Shown: one piece after another, positions 50,860 to 59,882 of the stretch
Layout: every line of letters begins with the position of its first letter
Numbering within the stretch: position 1 is the stretch's first letter
From: Gaiellales bacterium
GTDB lineage: Bacteria > Actinomycetota > Thermoleophilia > Gaiellales > JAICJC01
Assembly (NCBI GenBank): GCA_036273515.1
Contig: DASUHM010000048.1
Coordinates: 1 to 64,000, forward strand
DNA length: 64,000 nt
Direction of reading: 5' to 3'
Notes under the pieces: model-generated
Seen by the model: only the letters and a program-made list of their open reading frames with translations
Database searches by the model: none
What the model was told of the DNA's origin: nothing
Translations under genes and position numbers: made by a program

Positions 50860-52905
50860 TCAGGCGGGGTCGGAGACCGCGTCGATCAGCGCGGCCGCGA
50901 CCTCGGGGTCGAAGTGCGTGCCGGCGCAGCGGCGCAGCTCGGCGACGGCGTCGGCGACGGGCATCGCGGCCCGGTAGACGCGGTCGGACGTCATCGCGTG
51001 GAAGGCGTCGCAGGCGAGGATGATGCGGGCGCCGATCGGGATCTCGTCGCCCTCGAGGCCGTGCGGGTAGCCGCTGCCGTCCCAGTGCTCGTGGCAGGCG
51101 ACCACGAGCCTGCGCGCGCCGTCGAGCGCCGGCACCGGCTCCATGATCTTCGCGCCCAGCTCCGGGTGGCGGCGCATGACCGCCCACTCCTCGACGGTGA
51201 GCGGGCCCGGCTTCGTCAGGATGGCCGCCGGCACGCCGATCTTGCCGACGTCGTGCAGCGCCGCGGCGACGGTGATGTCACGCAGCTCCGAGCCGGCGAC
51301 GGCCAGCCGCCGGGCGACGCCGGTGGTGAGGCCGACGAGCGCCTGGGCGTGGTCGCTCGTGTACTCGTCCTTGGTGCCGAGCGCCGTCCCGAGGGCCGCG
51401 ACGGTGGCCAGGAACGACTCCTCGAGCTCGGCGTAGAGGGCGCGGTTCACCATCGCCAGCAGCGCCTGGTCGGCGATGCCGAGCAGCATCGTCTCGTCGC
51501 GGCGATCGGGCGCGCCGCGGCGGCTGCCGCGCTGCACCACGATGGCGGCCCGGTTCGCGGCCCGCTCGCCGACCGGGACGACCGCGAAGGTCGTCCCCGG
51601 CGCCACGGCGTCCAGGTGGGTCGCGAGGGCGCCCGCGCGCTCCGGCGTGCAGACGGTGAGGGCGCGGGAGTCGAGATTCCCGGCGAAGAGCTCGTCGGCG
51701 ACGGTCACCTCGGCCGCGGTCAGCCGGCGCACCTCGGCCGGCGTGTAGCCGGTGTGGGCGGCCAGGGTCATCTCGGAGCCGGAACGCATCCACACCGAGA
51801 TCGCGGCCGACTCCACCAGCCGGTCGACCGCCCGCGTCAGCATCTCGGCGACGGCGTCCACGCTGCCCTGGAGCGCCAGCGCCGCGCCGAGGTCGAGCAG
51901 CGCCTCGGACACCTCGGCGGCCTCGCGCATGCCGGCGTACAGCCGCACGTTCTCGCAGGCTGCAGCGGCCTTGCCCGCCACGACCTCGAGCACGTGCAGG
52001 TCGGTGTCGTCGAACTGGTCGAGGCCGAGCTTGGAGAGCACGATCGCCCCGATCGGCTCGCCGTCGGAGAGCATCGGGGCCACGATCATCGACTCGTCGA
52101 TCGGGTCGCTGCCGGGCACGTCGACGGCGTAGTCGTCGATCGCCGCATCCGGGATGCGGCGGGCGCGGGCGTCCACGACCGCCCGGCCGGCCACACCCTC
52201 CCCGACCCGGCAGACCAGGTCGGCGGTGCGGTCGTCCTCGTACTCGGCGATCACGCCCTCGTGCGCGACCGGAACGACCACGTCGCCGGTGTCCGAGATG
52301 AGGTAGAAGCGGCAGGCGTGGTGGTCGATCAGCGTCGTCAGCTCGGTGACGACGGCCTCGCCGACCTCGCGCTCGCTGTGGGCCCGGGCCAGCCGGAGGG
52401 AGAGCGAGTGCAGCATCTCGAGGTGCTCCAGCGGGCGCATCGCGGCGCCGTTCGGGCGCGCGGGGGGCGGGGTGACGGGCCCGGCCAGGCCCGCCGCTGC
52501 GCCGGCGGCGATCAGGTCGGCGGCGGCCAGCTCGGCGGCGGAGAACTCGTGTGCGGAGCGCACCGACCCGACCAGGGTGCCGACGCGCTCGCCGCCCGCC
52601 TCGATCGGGGCGACGATGACGGCGTAGCGGCCGTCGCGACGGCCGGTGCAGCCGCCGGGGCACTCGGACAGGATCGACGCGATCCGGGCCGCCCCGAGCC
52701 GGTGCGGCCGCAGGCCCTGCCGCTCCCACCGGGCGAGGACGACGGCGGGCGGTCCGCCGGCGTCGAGGATCCAGGCCGCGTCGAGGCCGAGGAGCTCGCC
52801 GAGCACGCGGCACGCGGTCGCATCGCCCTCGGTCGTCTCCCCTTCGATTGCCTCATGTCGCGCAGCGGCCAGCGCAACAGTCAAGGAGGTGCCCACATCG
52901 CCCAT
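50860..52905 (-). CDS. Multi-GAF protein with HD-GYP c-di-GMP phosphodiesterase domain
   Basis: The 681-residue soluble protein starts at MGDVGTSLTVAL (an upstream start adds 13 residues). It has about three GAF-type regions (roughly 40-140, 160-330, 335-495) and a C-terminal HD-GYP domain with AALHDVGKIGVP, MRRHPELGAKIM and VACHEHWDGSGYPHGL. The HD dyad and GYP motif are complete, so it should hydrolyse c-di-GMP in response to small ligands sensed by the GAF domains. Together with the RGDEF protein it suggests cyclic-dinucleotide signalling. Confidence 0.9.
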   Translation of the reverse strand: MGDVGTSLTVALAAARHEAIEGETTEGDATACRVLGELLGLDAAWILDAGGPPAVVLARWERQGLRPHRLGAARIASILSECPGGCTGRRDGRYAVIVAPIEAGGERVGTLVGSVRSAHEFSAAELAAADLIAAGAAAGLAGPVTPPPARPNGAAMRPLEHLEMLHSLSLRLARAHSEREVGEAVVTELTTLIDHHACRFYLISDTGDVVVPVAHEGVIAEYEDDRTADLVCRVGEGVAGRAVVDARARRIPDAAIDDYAVDVPGSDPIDESMIVAPMLSDGEPIGAIVLSKLGLDQFDDTDLHVLEVVAGKAAAACENVRLYAGMREAAEVSEALLDLGAALALQGSVDAVAEMLTRAVDRLVESAAISVWMRSGSEMTLAAHTGYTPAEVRRLTAAEVTVADELFAGNLDSRALTVCTPERAGALATHLDAVAPGTTFAVVPVGERAANRAAIVVQRGSRRGAPDRRDETMLLGIADQALLAMVNRALYAELEESFLATVAALGTALGTKDEYTSDHAQALVGLTTGVARRLAVAGSELRDITVAAALHDVGKIGVPAAILTKPGPLTVEEWAVMRRHPELGAKIMEPVPALDGARRLVVACHEHWDGSGYPHGLEGDEIPIGARIILACDAFHAMTSDRVYRAAMPVADAVAELRRCAGTHFDPEVAAALIDAVSDPA

Positions 52906-52993
52906 GAGCCGAGAGCCTAACCCGTGCGTGCGGTCCGGCACCATCCCCGCAACGGGGTATTCCGTTCTCCCACTTTCTGGAGGTCCCGGCGCG

Positions 52994-53995
52994 TTAGAAC
53001 ACGAGGCTGAGCAGGCCGTACAGCGCGGCCGCGACGATCGCCGCGGCCGGGATCGTGAGCAGCCAGGCGACGACGATGTCCGCCGCCACGCCCCAGCGCA
53101 CCGCGGAGAACTTGGTGGTCGCCCCGGCGCCCATCACCGAACCCGAGATGACGTGCGTCGTCGAGACCGGGAACCCGTACTTCGTGGCGACCGTGTAGAG
53201 CACCGAGCTCGCCGTCGCCTGCGCGGCGAAGCCCTGCGGCGGCCGCAGCTTGAAGATGCGCGTCCCCATCGTGCGCATGATCCGCCAGCCGCCGATGTAG
53301 GTGCCGAGCGCCATCGACGCTGCCGCCGACGCGATCACCCAGTCGGGGATGTTCGCCGGCGAGCTCGAGTGGCCGGCGGCATAGAGGGCGAGCGCGATCA
53401 CGCCCATCGTCTTCTGCGCGTCGTTCGTGCCGTGCGCGAAGGCGAGGAAGCTCCCCGACGCGATCTGGAGGATGCGGAACCCGCGGTTGAGCGGGGCCGG
53501 ACGCACCCGCACGAAGACCCACAGGATCACGACCATCACGAGCCCTGCGAGCAGGAAGCCGATGAACGGGCTCGCGATGCCGGGAAGGATCGTCTTGTGC
53601 CACAGGTTCGACCAGTCGACCGGGTTCTGGCCGCCGCGGGCCAGCGCCGCGCCGAGCAGGCCGCCGATCAGCGCGTGCGTCGACGACGACGGCAGCCCCA
53701 GCCGCCAGGTGATCAGGTTCCAGACGATCGCGCCCGCCAGCGCGGCGAAGAGCACGTGGGCGGTCACGAACCCGGGCGAGGTGTTGATCAGGCCGCCGCC
53801 GACCGTCTTCGCCACCTTCGTGGAGCTGAACGCGCCCACGAAGTTCATGATGGCCGCGATCAGCACGGCGATCCGGGGCGAGAGCGCCCGGGTCGACACC
53901 GAGGTCGCCACCGCGTTGGCCGTGTCGTGGAAGCCGTTCGTGAAATCGAAGGCGAGGGCGATCGCCACGATCACGACCAGGGCGGCGTCGCTCAA
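52994..53995 (-). CDS. pit: Inorganic phosphate transporter, Pit family
   Basis: The 333-residue transporter starts at TTG 53995, overlapping the stop of its DUF47 partner. It has about ten helices and the duplicated Pit signatures DFTNGFHDTANAVAT near the N-terminus and AFAHGTNDAQKTMGV in the second half, with SSTHALIGG and STTHVISGS. It moves phosphate as a metal-phosphate complex driven by protons or sodium. Confidence 0.95.
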   Translation of the reverse strand: MSDAALVVIVAIALAFDFTNGFHDTANAVATSVSTRALSPRIAVLIAAIMNFVGAFSSTKVAKTVGGGLINTSPGFVTAHVLFAALAGAIVWNLITWRLGLPSSSTHALIGGLLGAALARGGQNPVDWSNLWHKTILPGIASPFIGFLLAGLVMVVILWVFVRVRPAPLNRGFRILQIASGSFLAFAHGTNDAQKTMGVIALALYAAGHSSSPANIPDWVIASAAASMALGTYIGGWRIMRTMGTRIFKLRPPQGFAAQATASSVLYTVATKYGFPVSTTHVISGSVMGAGATTKFSAVRWGVAADIVVAWLLTIPAAAIVAAALYGLLSLVF

Positions 53996-54612
53996 CGGTT
54001 CTTCAGGTAGATGCTCTCGAGCACGTGGGCGGAGCGCTCACAGCTGTCGACGGCCTGCTCCAGGTCCTCGTGGATGTCCTTCCACTTGATCACGACCAGC
54101 GGGTCATGGCCGTCGCGGAACAGGCGCGCCGTCGCGCCGCGGACGATGCGGTCGCCCTCGTCCTCGAGCGTGTGGATGTCGACGAGCGTGCTGCTCACGT
54201 CCTTCAGGCCGTCCAGGCAGCCGATCGCGTCGGCGAGCTTGGCGACGGCCTTGACGATGACGCCGGCCTGCTCGATCGCCTCCGGCGGCACCTCGTCGAC
54301 GCCGTACAGGTTGAGCTCGTCGGCCACCTGGTCCATGAAGTCGCAGACGTCGTCGAGCGCCGTCGCGAGGTCGTAGATGTCCTCGCCGTCGATCGGCGTC
54401 ACGAACGTCTTGTTGACGAGCTGGACGATCTCGTGGGTGACGGCGTCGCCCTCGTGCTCGTGCTCCTTGATCTCGTCGACCAGGTCGCGCCGGTCGGGGT
54501 AGTGCTCGAGCAGGTCGAGCAGCAGCTGCGCCGTCACGACGAGGTTCAGGGCGGCGCGGTCGAAGAGCGTGTAGAACTCGCGCGTCTGCGGGATCAGTCG
54601 GATCTTGGCCAT
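53992..54612 (-). CDS. DUF47 (PhoU-like) protein, partner of Pit
   Basis: This 206-residue all-helical protein has the DUF47 pattern (REFYTLFDRAALNLVVTAQL, EIKEHEHEGDAVTHEIV, FVTPIDGEDIYDLATALDDV and KWKDIHEDLEQAVDSCE). Acidic E/D-x3-D motifs bind metal as in PhoU. It is the first gene of the pit operon, and the family regulates or supports Pit transport. Confidence 0.92.
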   Translation of the reverse strand: MAKIRLIPQTREFYTLFDRAALNLVVTAQLLLDLLEHYPDRRDLVDEIKEHEHEGDAVTHEIVQLVNKTFVTPIDGEDIYDLATALDDVCDFMDQVADELNLYGVDEVPPEAIEQAGVIVKAVAKLADAIGCLDGLKDVSSTLVDIHTLEDEGDRIVRGATARLFRDGHDPLVVIKWKDIHEDLEQAVDSCERSAHVLESIYLKNR

Positions 54613-54636
54613 GGCGGTGGACGGTACAGGATCGGC

Positions 54637-55041
54637 TTACACGTGCGGTAAGTCGCGTTCGACCCCGTCGTCACACGCCGCATACCCGCGGCGGGCGTAG
54701 AAGTCCCGCGCCGCCCGGTTCTCGCGCTCCACCGCGATGCGCACGCGCTCGAGGCCGCGGCTGACGCCGTAGCCCTCGAGCCAGTCGAGCAGGCGGTGGC
54801 CGACGTGCCGGCCGCGGTCGGCCGGGGCCACCATCACCCGGTCGACGACGAGCACCGCGCCGTCGACCCTGGCCGCCGCGTACCCGGCCGGGTGGCCGCC
54901 GAGCTCGGCGACGAAGACGACGTCTCCCGGGTCGTCGGGCCCGATCGCGTCCGTGTCGGGCTCGCCCATGGCTTCGGCCAGCAGCCGCCGCAGCGCCGGG
55001 CCGTCGCCGGCGCGGCCCTCCCGCACGACGACATCGGTCAT
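54637..55041 (-). CDS. GNAT-family N-acetyltransferase
   Basis: The 134-residue protein is a compact GNAT domain: VDRVMVAPADRGRHVGHRLL is motif A and AARDFYARRGYAACDDGVER the C-terminal motif. It lies nine bases after the start codon of nothing else on this strand but downstream of DUF4446, and 24 bases upstream of the DUF47 gene, so it may be cotranscribed with either. Substrate unknown. Confidence 0.85.
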   Translation of the reverse strand: MTDVVVREGRAGDGPALRRLLAEAMGEPDTDAIGPDDPGDVVFVAELGGHPAGYAAARVDGAVLVVDRVMVAPADRGRHVGHRLLDWLEGYGVSRGLERVRIAVERENRAARDFYARRGYAACDDGVERDLPHV

Positions 55042-55050
55042 CTCGAGCCC

Positions 55051-55533
55051 TCAGGCTGCTGCGGTGGCCTGCTCGAGCGCCCGCATCTCCTCCGGCGAGA
55101 GCTCGACGTCGCTGAGGCCGTCGCGGATCTCCTTGACGTAGATGCGGGCATAGTCACGCCCCTGGATCGCCGACAGTATCAGGCCCGACCGGGAGGCGTC
55201 CATCAGCGCGATGGTGACCGACTGCCTGCCGCCCGCGCCCTCGATCGCATCGTATCGCAGCATGGAACGGCGCTCGAGGCAGCGGTCGACCCGCTTGCCG
55301 ATGGCCGCGGCGGCCGCCTCCATGGCTTCTGCGCGGCCTTCCACGTGCTCGACCCGCGCGAGCAGCGACATCGCGTACTCGACCAGGTCGTGGCTGTCGG
55401 TGCCGACGATCAGCCGCTGCGAGCGGCGCATCCGCCGCAGGGTCACGAACAGGTAGACGACGCACAGCAGCAGCACCGCCGAGACGGCGGCCGCGCCGAT
55501 GGCGATGTCGCGTGCCTCGGCTGCCGTCGTCAC
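55051..55533 (-). CDS. DUF4446 family protein
   Basis: The GTG at 55533 overlaps the stop of the upstream gene and gives 160 residues. A single N-terminal helix (VSAVLLLCVVYLFVTLRRMR) is followed by a coiled coil and a small domain beginning RYDAIEGAGGRQSVTIALMD and containing GLILSAIQGRDYARIYVKEI, the DUF4446 hallmark. The function is unknown. It is coupled to a membrane protein gene next to the cell-wall kinase cluster. Confidence 0.88.
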   Translation of the reverse strand: MTTAAEARDIAIGAAAVSAVLLLCVVYLFVTLRRMRRSQRLIVGTDSHDLVEYAMSLLARVEHVEGRAEAMEAAAAAIGKRVDRCLERRSMLRYDAIEGAGGRQSVTIALMDASRSGLILSAIQGRDYARIYVKEIRDGLSDVELSPEEMRALEQATAAA

Positions 55534-56819
55534 GACAGTGTGAAGAACACCTGGAAGCTCTGGGTGTTGTTGCTCGTGTTGTGCTCGCCCGGCACCTTCT
55601 CGGAGGTCACGGTGAGCGTGTAGTTCGTCGAGTAGTTGGGCGCGCTCTGCGTCGAGGCGAACAGGCCCTCGAAGTTGACGGGCTCCGTCGCCCCTGGGGC
55701 GATCCGCTGGATCGTCTGCTTCTTCACGATCGTCTTGCCCTTGCCGGCCGGCGGCTTGAGCTTCAGCTGGACGACCACGCCGACCTCGGCGAAGTGGCCG
55801 CTGTTCTTGATCCTCACGACGAACGCGAGCTGGCTGTCGCCCTTGATCCGGTTCAGCGGGCCCGGCTCGAGCGTCTTCCCGGACGGCGTGGCGACCACCG
55901 ACAAGAGCTGGGTACCGTGCAGGCCCTTGACGGCGCCCGGATGCAGCGCCTGGATCGCCTGTCCGATGCCCTTGGGGGTCATCAGCCCGAGGTCCGACGT
56001 GCGCAGGAACTGCGACGTTGGCACGCCGGCCGCGCCGAGCTTCTTGAGCTCGCTGTTCGCCCCGTCGGCGAAGAAGTCGGCGTAGACGTAGTCCGACGAC
56101 AGGAGCTGCCCCATGCACTGGTAGAGCTGCGCGCCGGCCGCCTCCGCCGTCTTCGTGTTCCACGCCGTGGAGAGGTTCTGCGAGAAGCAGTCGAGGCCGG
56201 TGACGCGCAGCTGCAGCGTCTGCAGCAGGGCGGGCTGGTAGAGCTCGAGCTGCTTGGTGGGCTTGAGCGCCGCCGCCTGCGAGCGGATCGCGCGCATCTG
56301 CGAGAGGTCGGTCTCGATGCTCTTCTGCAGCTGGGTGAGGCTCGCGGCGCGCAGGTCGAGCGTCGAGTGGAAGCTTTGCGCGACGGCGTCGGACGGCTTC
56401 AGCACCTTCGTGGTCAGGTCACCGACGTAGTTCTCGTTCGAGCTCTTGGCCGACGATCCCGAGCAGCTGCGCGCCAGCAGCACGAGCACGACGATGACGG
56501 CGATGATGCCGATGGCGAGGCCGGCCAGGCGGCGGTACTCGAGGTCGGGCAGCGAGACCGCACCGCCACCACCGCCACCCCCGCCGCCGAGGCCCGGCAG
56601 CTTCGGCATCTTGGGCATCTGCGGGGCGCGCCGGCCGCCGCCCCGGGCAGGCCGCTTGCGCTGGGGTGGCCGCGGCTGGCGCGGGGGCACGCCCTGGTCG
56701 GGTTCCTGCGCACCGCCACGCGTCCGCTCCTCGCCGTCGCCGGAGGGGCGGGTGATGGCGGTGTCCTGGGTTCTGCTCGGCTCCTCCCAGTCCTCGTCGA
56801 AGAAGTCGTCAGGAGGCAC
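55530..56819 (-). CDS. Single-pass membrane protein with proline/glycine-rich N-terminus
   Basis: The 429-residue protein has an acidic, then proline/arginine-rich cytoplasmic part, a run of nine glycines near residue 80, one membrane helix (GLAIGIIAVIVVLVLLARSC, ~100-118) and a ~310-residue exterior domain. The exterior part has a helical stretch (~130-225) and a C-terminal Ig-like fold (AFVVRIKNSGHFAEVGVVVQ) similar to CARDB domains. It diverges from a Ser/Thr kinase gene. A role in envelope assembly is plausible but unproven. Confidence 0.7.
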   Translation of the reverse strand: MPPDDFFDEDWEEPSRTQDTAITRPSGDGEERTRGGAQEPDQGVPPRQPRPPQRKRPARGGGRRAPQMPKMPKLPGLGGGGGGGGGAVSLPDLEYRRLAGLAIGIIAVIVVLVLLARSCSGSSAKSSNENYVGDLTTKVLKPSDAVAQSFHSTLDLRAASLTQLQKSIETDLSQMRAIRSQAAALKPTKQLELYQPALLQTLQLRVTGLDCFSQNLSTAWNTKTAEAAGAQLYQCMGQLLSSDYVYADFFADGANSELKKLGAAGVPTSQFLRTSDLGLMTPKGIGQAIQALHPGAVKGLHGTQLLSVVATPSGKTLEPGPLNRIKGDSQLAFVVRIKNSGHFAEVGVVVQLKLKPPAGKGKTIVKKQTIQRIAPGATEPVNFEGLFASTQSAPNYSTNYTLTVTSEKVPGEHNTSNNTQSFQVFFTLS

Positions 56820-56890
56820 GTGCGGACCCTACCACCGCCCTCGGATGCGGAATTGGAGGAATCCAGGCAGTTCCGGCCAATCAGTGCCCC

Positions 56891-58534
56891 GTGGCGCACC
56901 CGGCTCCCGCAACCGACCCCGCGAACCTCGAAGGCCGAGTCGTGGCCGGCCGCTACCGGCTCACCGACGTCCTCGGCAAGGGCGGGTTCGGGTCGGTGTA
57001 CACGGGTCGCGACGCCGCGTCGGGCGAGTCGGTGGCCGTCAAGGTGTTCAGCCGCGAGGAGGGCCTCGCCCCCCGCGCCGACCGCGAGGCCCGCACCGCA
57101 CAGAAGCTCGACCACCCGAACATCCACGAGGTGGTCGGGGTCGCGCACGACGACGACCACGCCTACCTGATCTCCCAGCTCGTCGTGGGCGAGCGGTTCG
57201 ACAAGAGCGGGCTCTCCGACGAGCAGGCCGTCCGCGCGATCGCCGCCGTCTGCGACGCGCTTGCGCACGCGCACGAGCGCGGGGTCGTGCACCGCGACGT
57301 GAAGCCTGCCAACATCCTGGTCTCGAACGACGGGTCGGTGCACCTGACCGACTTCGGCATCGCCCGCGACGAGGACGCCCGCGAGCCGACCGTCGACGAG
57401 CGGCTGCTGGGCACGCTGTCCTACATGGCGCCGGAGCAGGCGGCCGGCCGCCGCGCGACCGGGGCGACCGACGTGTGGTCGGCCGGGCTGACCCTGTACG
57501 CCACGCTGACCGGGCGCAACCCCTACCGCGCCCGCAGCCTGTCCGAGCTGCTGGACAACCAGAGCGAGCGGGCGGTGCCGCTGCACCGGCTGCGGCCCGA
57601 CCTGCCACGCGATCTCTCCCGCGCGCTCGAGCGCGCCATGCATCCCGATCCCGGCCGCCGCCCCGACGCCGCCGGCCTGCGCGACCAGCTGCTCGCCGCG
57701 GTCGCCGTGCCGTCGGTGACCGAGGCGCCCGGCTTCGCGCCCGAGGCGGCCCCCGTCCGCCGCCGCCTCACCCTCCCGTTCGAGGGCTTCCGCGAGCGGG
57801 CCGCCCCGGCGGCCTCGGCGCTCCTGGCCGGCGGCGCGCTGGCCTTCGCGCTCACCGCGTTCCCGATGTACCCGCCGGCGTGGACGATCCCGCTGGCGGT
57901 GCTGCTGGGGGCGCTCGCGTGGCGGCGCCCGCTGGCGGCGCTCGCCGCCGGCGCGGTGGTGGCGGTGCCCGCGTTCTGGAACTTCGCCGAGGCGGCCGGA
58001 CTCCTGTGGATCGCACTCGCCGCCGTCTGGATCTGGTTCTCACGTCGTAACCCGGGCCGCCGCTGCCTGGCGCCGCTCGCCGCAATCCCGCTGGCGTTCG
58101 TGGGGATGGGGACGGCAATCGTCCTCGTCGCCGCAACCGCGCCGACGCGAGGGCGGCGAGCGGCGGAGGCTGCAGCGGGGGCGATCGTCGCTGCCGTCTG
58201 CGCGGGGTGGGCGACCGACCGGCTCGCGGCCGGGCTGGCCGGCGCCAACAGCCCGTTCGCCTATCTGCACGTGATCGACCGCGGCCCCGCGCTGGCGGCG
58301 ACGTGCGCCGCCATCGTCGCCTTCGCCGTGCTCCTGCCGTTCGCGTGGTGGGCCGAGCGGCGGACGCAGGCATGCGCGCTCTGGGGGCTCGGTTTCGCCC
58401 TCGCCGTCATCGGCATCCCGCAGCTGATCGCGAGCGGTTCGATCGGCCTGGGTACGGAGATCGCGGCAGTCCTCACAGCTATAATCCCCGCCGTCTGGGC
58501 AGTCGCCGGACCAGATCCCAAGCGCGGCGGCTGA
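56891..58534 (+). CDS. Ser/Thr protein kinase with C-terminal polytopic membrane domain
   Basis: The GTG at 56891 gives 547 residues. The kinase domain (residues ~20-275) is complete: GKGGFGSVY loop, AVKVF lysine, GVVHRDVKPANIL, LTDFGIARD and LSYMAPEQ. Instead of the PASTA repeats of PknB, the C-terminal half consists of about nine to ten closely packed hydrophobic helices. It begins the plus-strand cluster, 30 bases before the FhaA-like gene, and probably phosphorylates the FHA proteins or wall enzymes encoded downstream. Confidence 0.92.
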   Translation: MAHPAPATDPANLEGRVVAGRYRLTDVLGKGGFGSVYTGRDAASGESVAVKVFSREEGLAPRADREARTAQKLDHPNIHEVVGVAHDDDHAYLISQLVVGERFDKSGLSDEQAVRAIAAVCDALAHAHERGVVHRDVKPANILVSNDGSVHLTDFGIARDEDAREPTVDERLLGTLSYMAPEQAAGRRATGATDVWSAGLTLYATLTGRNPYRARSLSELLDNQSERAVPLHRLRPDLPRDLSRALERAMHPDPGRRPDAAGLRDQLLAAVAVPSVTEAPGFAPEAAPVRRRLTLPFEGFRERAAPAASALLAGGALAFALTAFPMYPPAWTIPLAVLLGALAWRRPLAALAAGAVVAVPAFWNFAEAAGLLWIALAAVWIWFSRRNPGRRCLAPLAAIPLAFVGMGTAIVLVAATAPTRGRRAAEAAAGAIVAAVCAGWATDRLAAGLAGANSPFAYLHVIDRGPALAATCAAIVAFAVLLPFAWWAERRTQACALWGLGFALAVIGIPQLIASGSIGLGTEIAAVLTAIIPAVWAVAGPDPKRGG

Positions 58535-58564
58535 CCCGAGAACACCCCGCGTCGGCAGCCCACC

Positions 58565-59425
58565 GTGAGCGTTTTCCGCGACATCGAACGGAGGATCGGG
58601 GGCCTTGTCGAAGGCCTCTTCGGTCGCACGTTCCGATCGTCGGTGCAACCCGTCGAGCTGGCCCGCAAGCTGGCCAAGGAGATGGACGACCACCGCACGA
58701 TCTCGATCCACCGCGTCTACGTGCCGAACTCGTACACGGTCTACCTGAACCCGGCCGACCGCGACCAGTTCGCGGCGTACGAGTCGCAGATGTGCAACGA
58801 GCTCGCGGAGTACCTGGTCGAGCACGCCCGCCGCGAGGGCTACAGCACCGCCACCCGCCCCGTCGTCTCGCTCGAGTCCGAGCCCGACCTGACCGTCGGG
58901 ATGTTCGGGATCGCGGTCGGCGCCGAGGAGGGCGAGGGGGAGGAGCGTCCCGGCCCCTCCGCCACGGTCGCTGCGCCCGTGCCGCCGGCGCCCCCCATCC
59001 CGCCGCCGGCCGCCCCGCTCGACGTCCCGCCTGTGATGCCGCCGATTCCCGACGCGCCGCTGACCGGCGCAACGATGGTGTACGCGCCCGAGCCGACGCC
59101 CGAGCCCGAACCGGAGCCGGAGCCCACGCCGCCGCCCCGGCGCGAGCAGGCGGTGCTCCTGTGGGACGGCCGCGACATGACGCTCGACCAGGGCGTCACC
59201 GTCATCGGCCGCTCCAGCGGGTGTGACATCGTCGTCGACGACCCCAACGTGTCGCGCCGCCATGCCGAGATCCGGCGCCTGGGCGAGGGCTTCTCGCTGG
59301 TCGACCTGGGGTCGACCAACGGCACCGAGGTGAACGGCCAGCGAGTGGGCGAGACGTCGCTCATGAACGGAGACGTGATCGGCGTGGGCACGACCAGGCT
59401 CACGTTCGAGCGTCGCCTTGGTTAA
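58565..59425 (+). CDS. fhaA: FhaA-like protein (DUF3662 plus FHA domain)
   Basis: The 286-residue protein has the N-terminal DUF3662 domain (FRDIERRIGGLVEGLFGRTF, then QPVELARKLAKEMDD), a proline- and glutamate-rich linker (~125-190), and a C-terminal FHA domain with VIGRSSGCDIVVDDPNVSRR and STNGTEVNGQ. The FHA domain binds phosphothreonine, so it would receive signals from the kinases of this cluster. In mycobacteria FhaA regulates peptidoglycan synthesis via MviN. Confidence 0.93.
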   Translation: MSVFRDIERRIGGLVEGLFGRTFRSSVQPVELARKLAKEMDDHRTISIHRVYVPNSYTVYLNPADRDQFAAYESQMCNELAEYLVEHARREGYSTATRPVVSLESEPDLTVGMFGIAVGAEEGEGEERPGPSATVAAPVPPAPPIPPPAAPLDVPPVMPPIPDAPLTGATMVYAPEPTPEPEPEPEPTPPPRREQAVLLWDGRDMTLDQGVTVIGRSSGCDIVVDDPNVSRRHAEIRRLGEGFSLVDLGSTNGTEVNGQRVGETSLMNGDVIGVGTTRLTFERRLG

Positions 59426-59882
59426 ACAGCTCCTGCTGCTCCTCCAGGTGGGCTTCGTCGTCCTCCTGTACCTCTTCATCTGGCGCGTGATCCGGGTCGC
59501 ATCGCGCGACATGACCGTCGGCCAGGAGAGCATGGTGCTGCGGCCCGTGAAGCCGGTCCAGAAGGCCGAGCCGGCCCGGGGCGCCGGCCACCTCGTGGTC
59601 GTGCAGAGCCCCGAGCTCGAGGCGGGCACGAGCATCGAGATCGGCCGCGACCTGGTCGCCGGCCGCGACGCCGACCTGGACATCCCGCTCGGCGCCGACG
59701 GGTACGCCTCGGGCCGGCATGCCCGCTTCGGGCGCGCCCAGGAGGGCGACGTCGTCGAGGACCTGCGCTCGACGAACGGCACCTACGTGAACGGCGACCG
59801 GCTGGTCGGCGTCCGCCGCCTCGTCGCCGGCGACGTCGTCACGATCGGGCAGACCCAGCTCACCTACCGGGCGGGCACGTGA
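59418..59882 (+). CDS. fhaB: FhaB-like membrane-anchored FHA protein
   Basis: The TTG at 59418 overlaps the fhaA end by 8 bases. The 154-residue protein has an N-terminal helix (LLLLLQVGFVVLLYLFIWRV) and a C-terminal FHA domain (IEIGRDLVAGRDADLDIPLG, SGRHARF, LRSTNGTYVNGDRLVG). This is the layout of FhaB/FipA, which acts in cell division under kinase control. Its stop overlaps the phosphatase start. Confidence 0.93.
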   Translation: MVKQLLLLLQVGFVVLLYLFIWRVIRVASRDMTVGQESMVLRPVKPVQKAEPARGAGHLVVVQSPELEAGTSIEIGRDLVAGRDADLDIPLGADGYASGRHARFGRAQEGDVVEDLRSTNGTYVNGDRLVGVRRLVAGDVVTIGQTQLTYRAGT

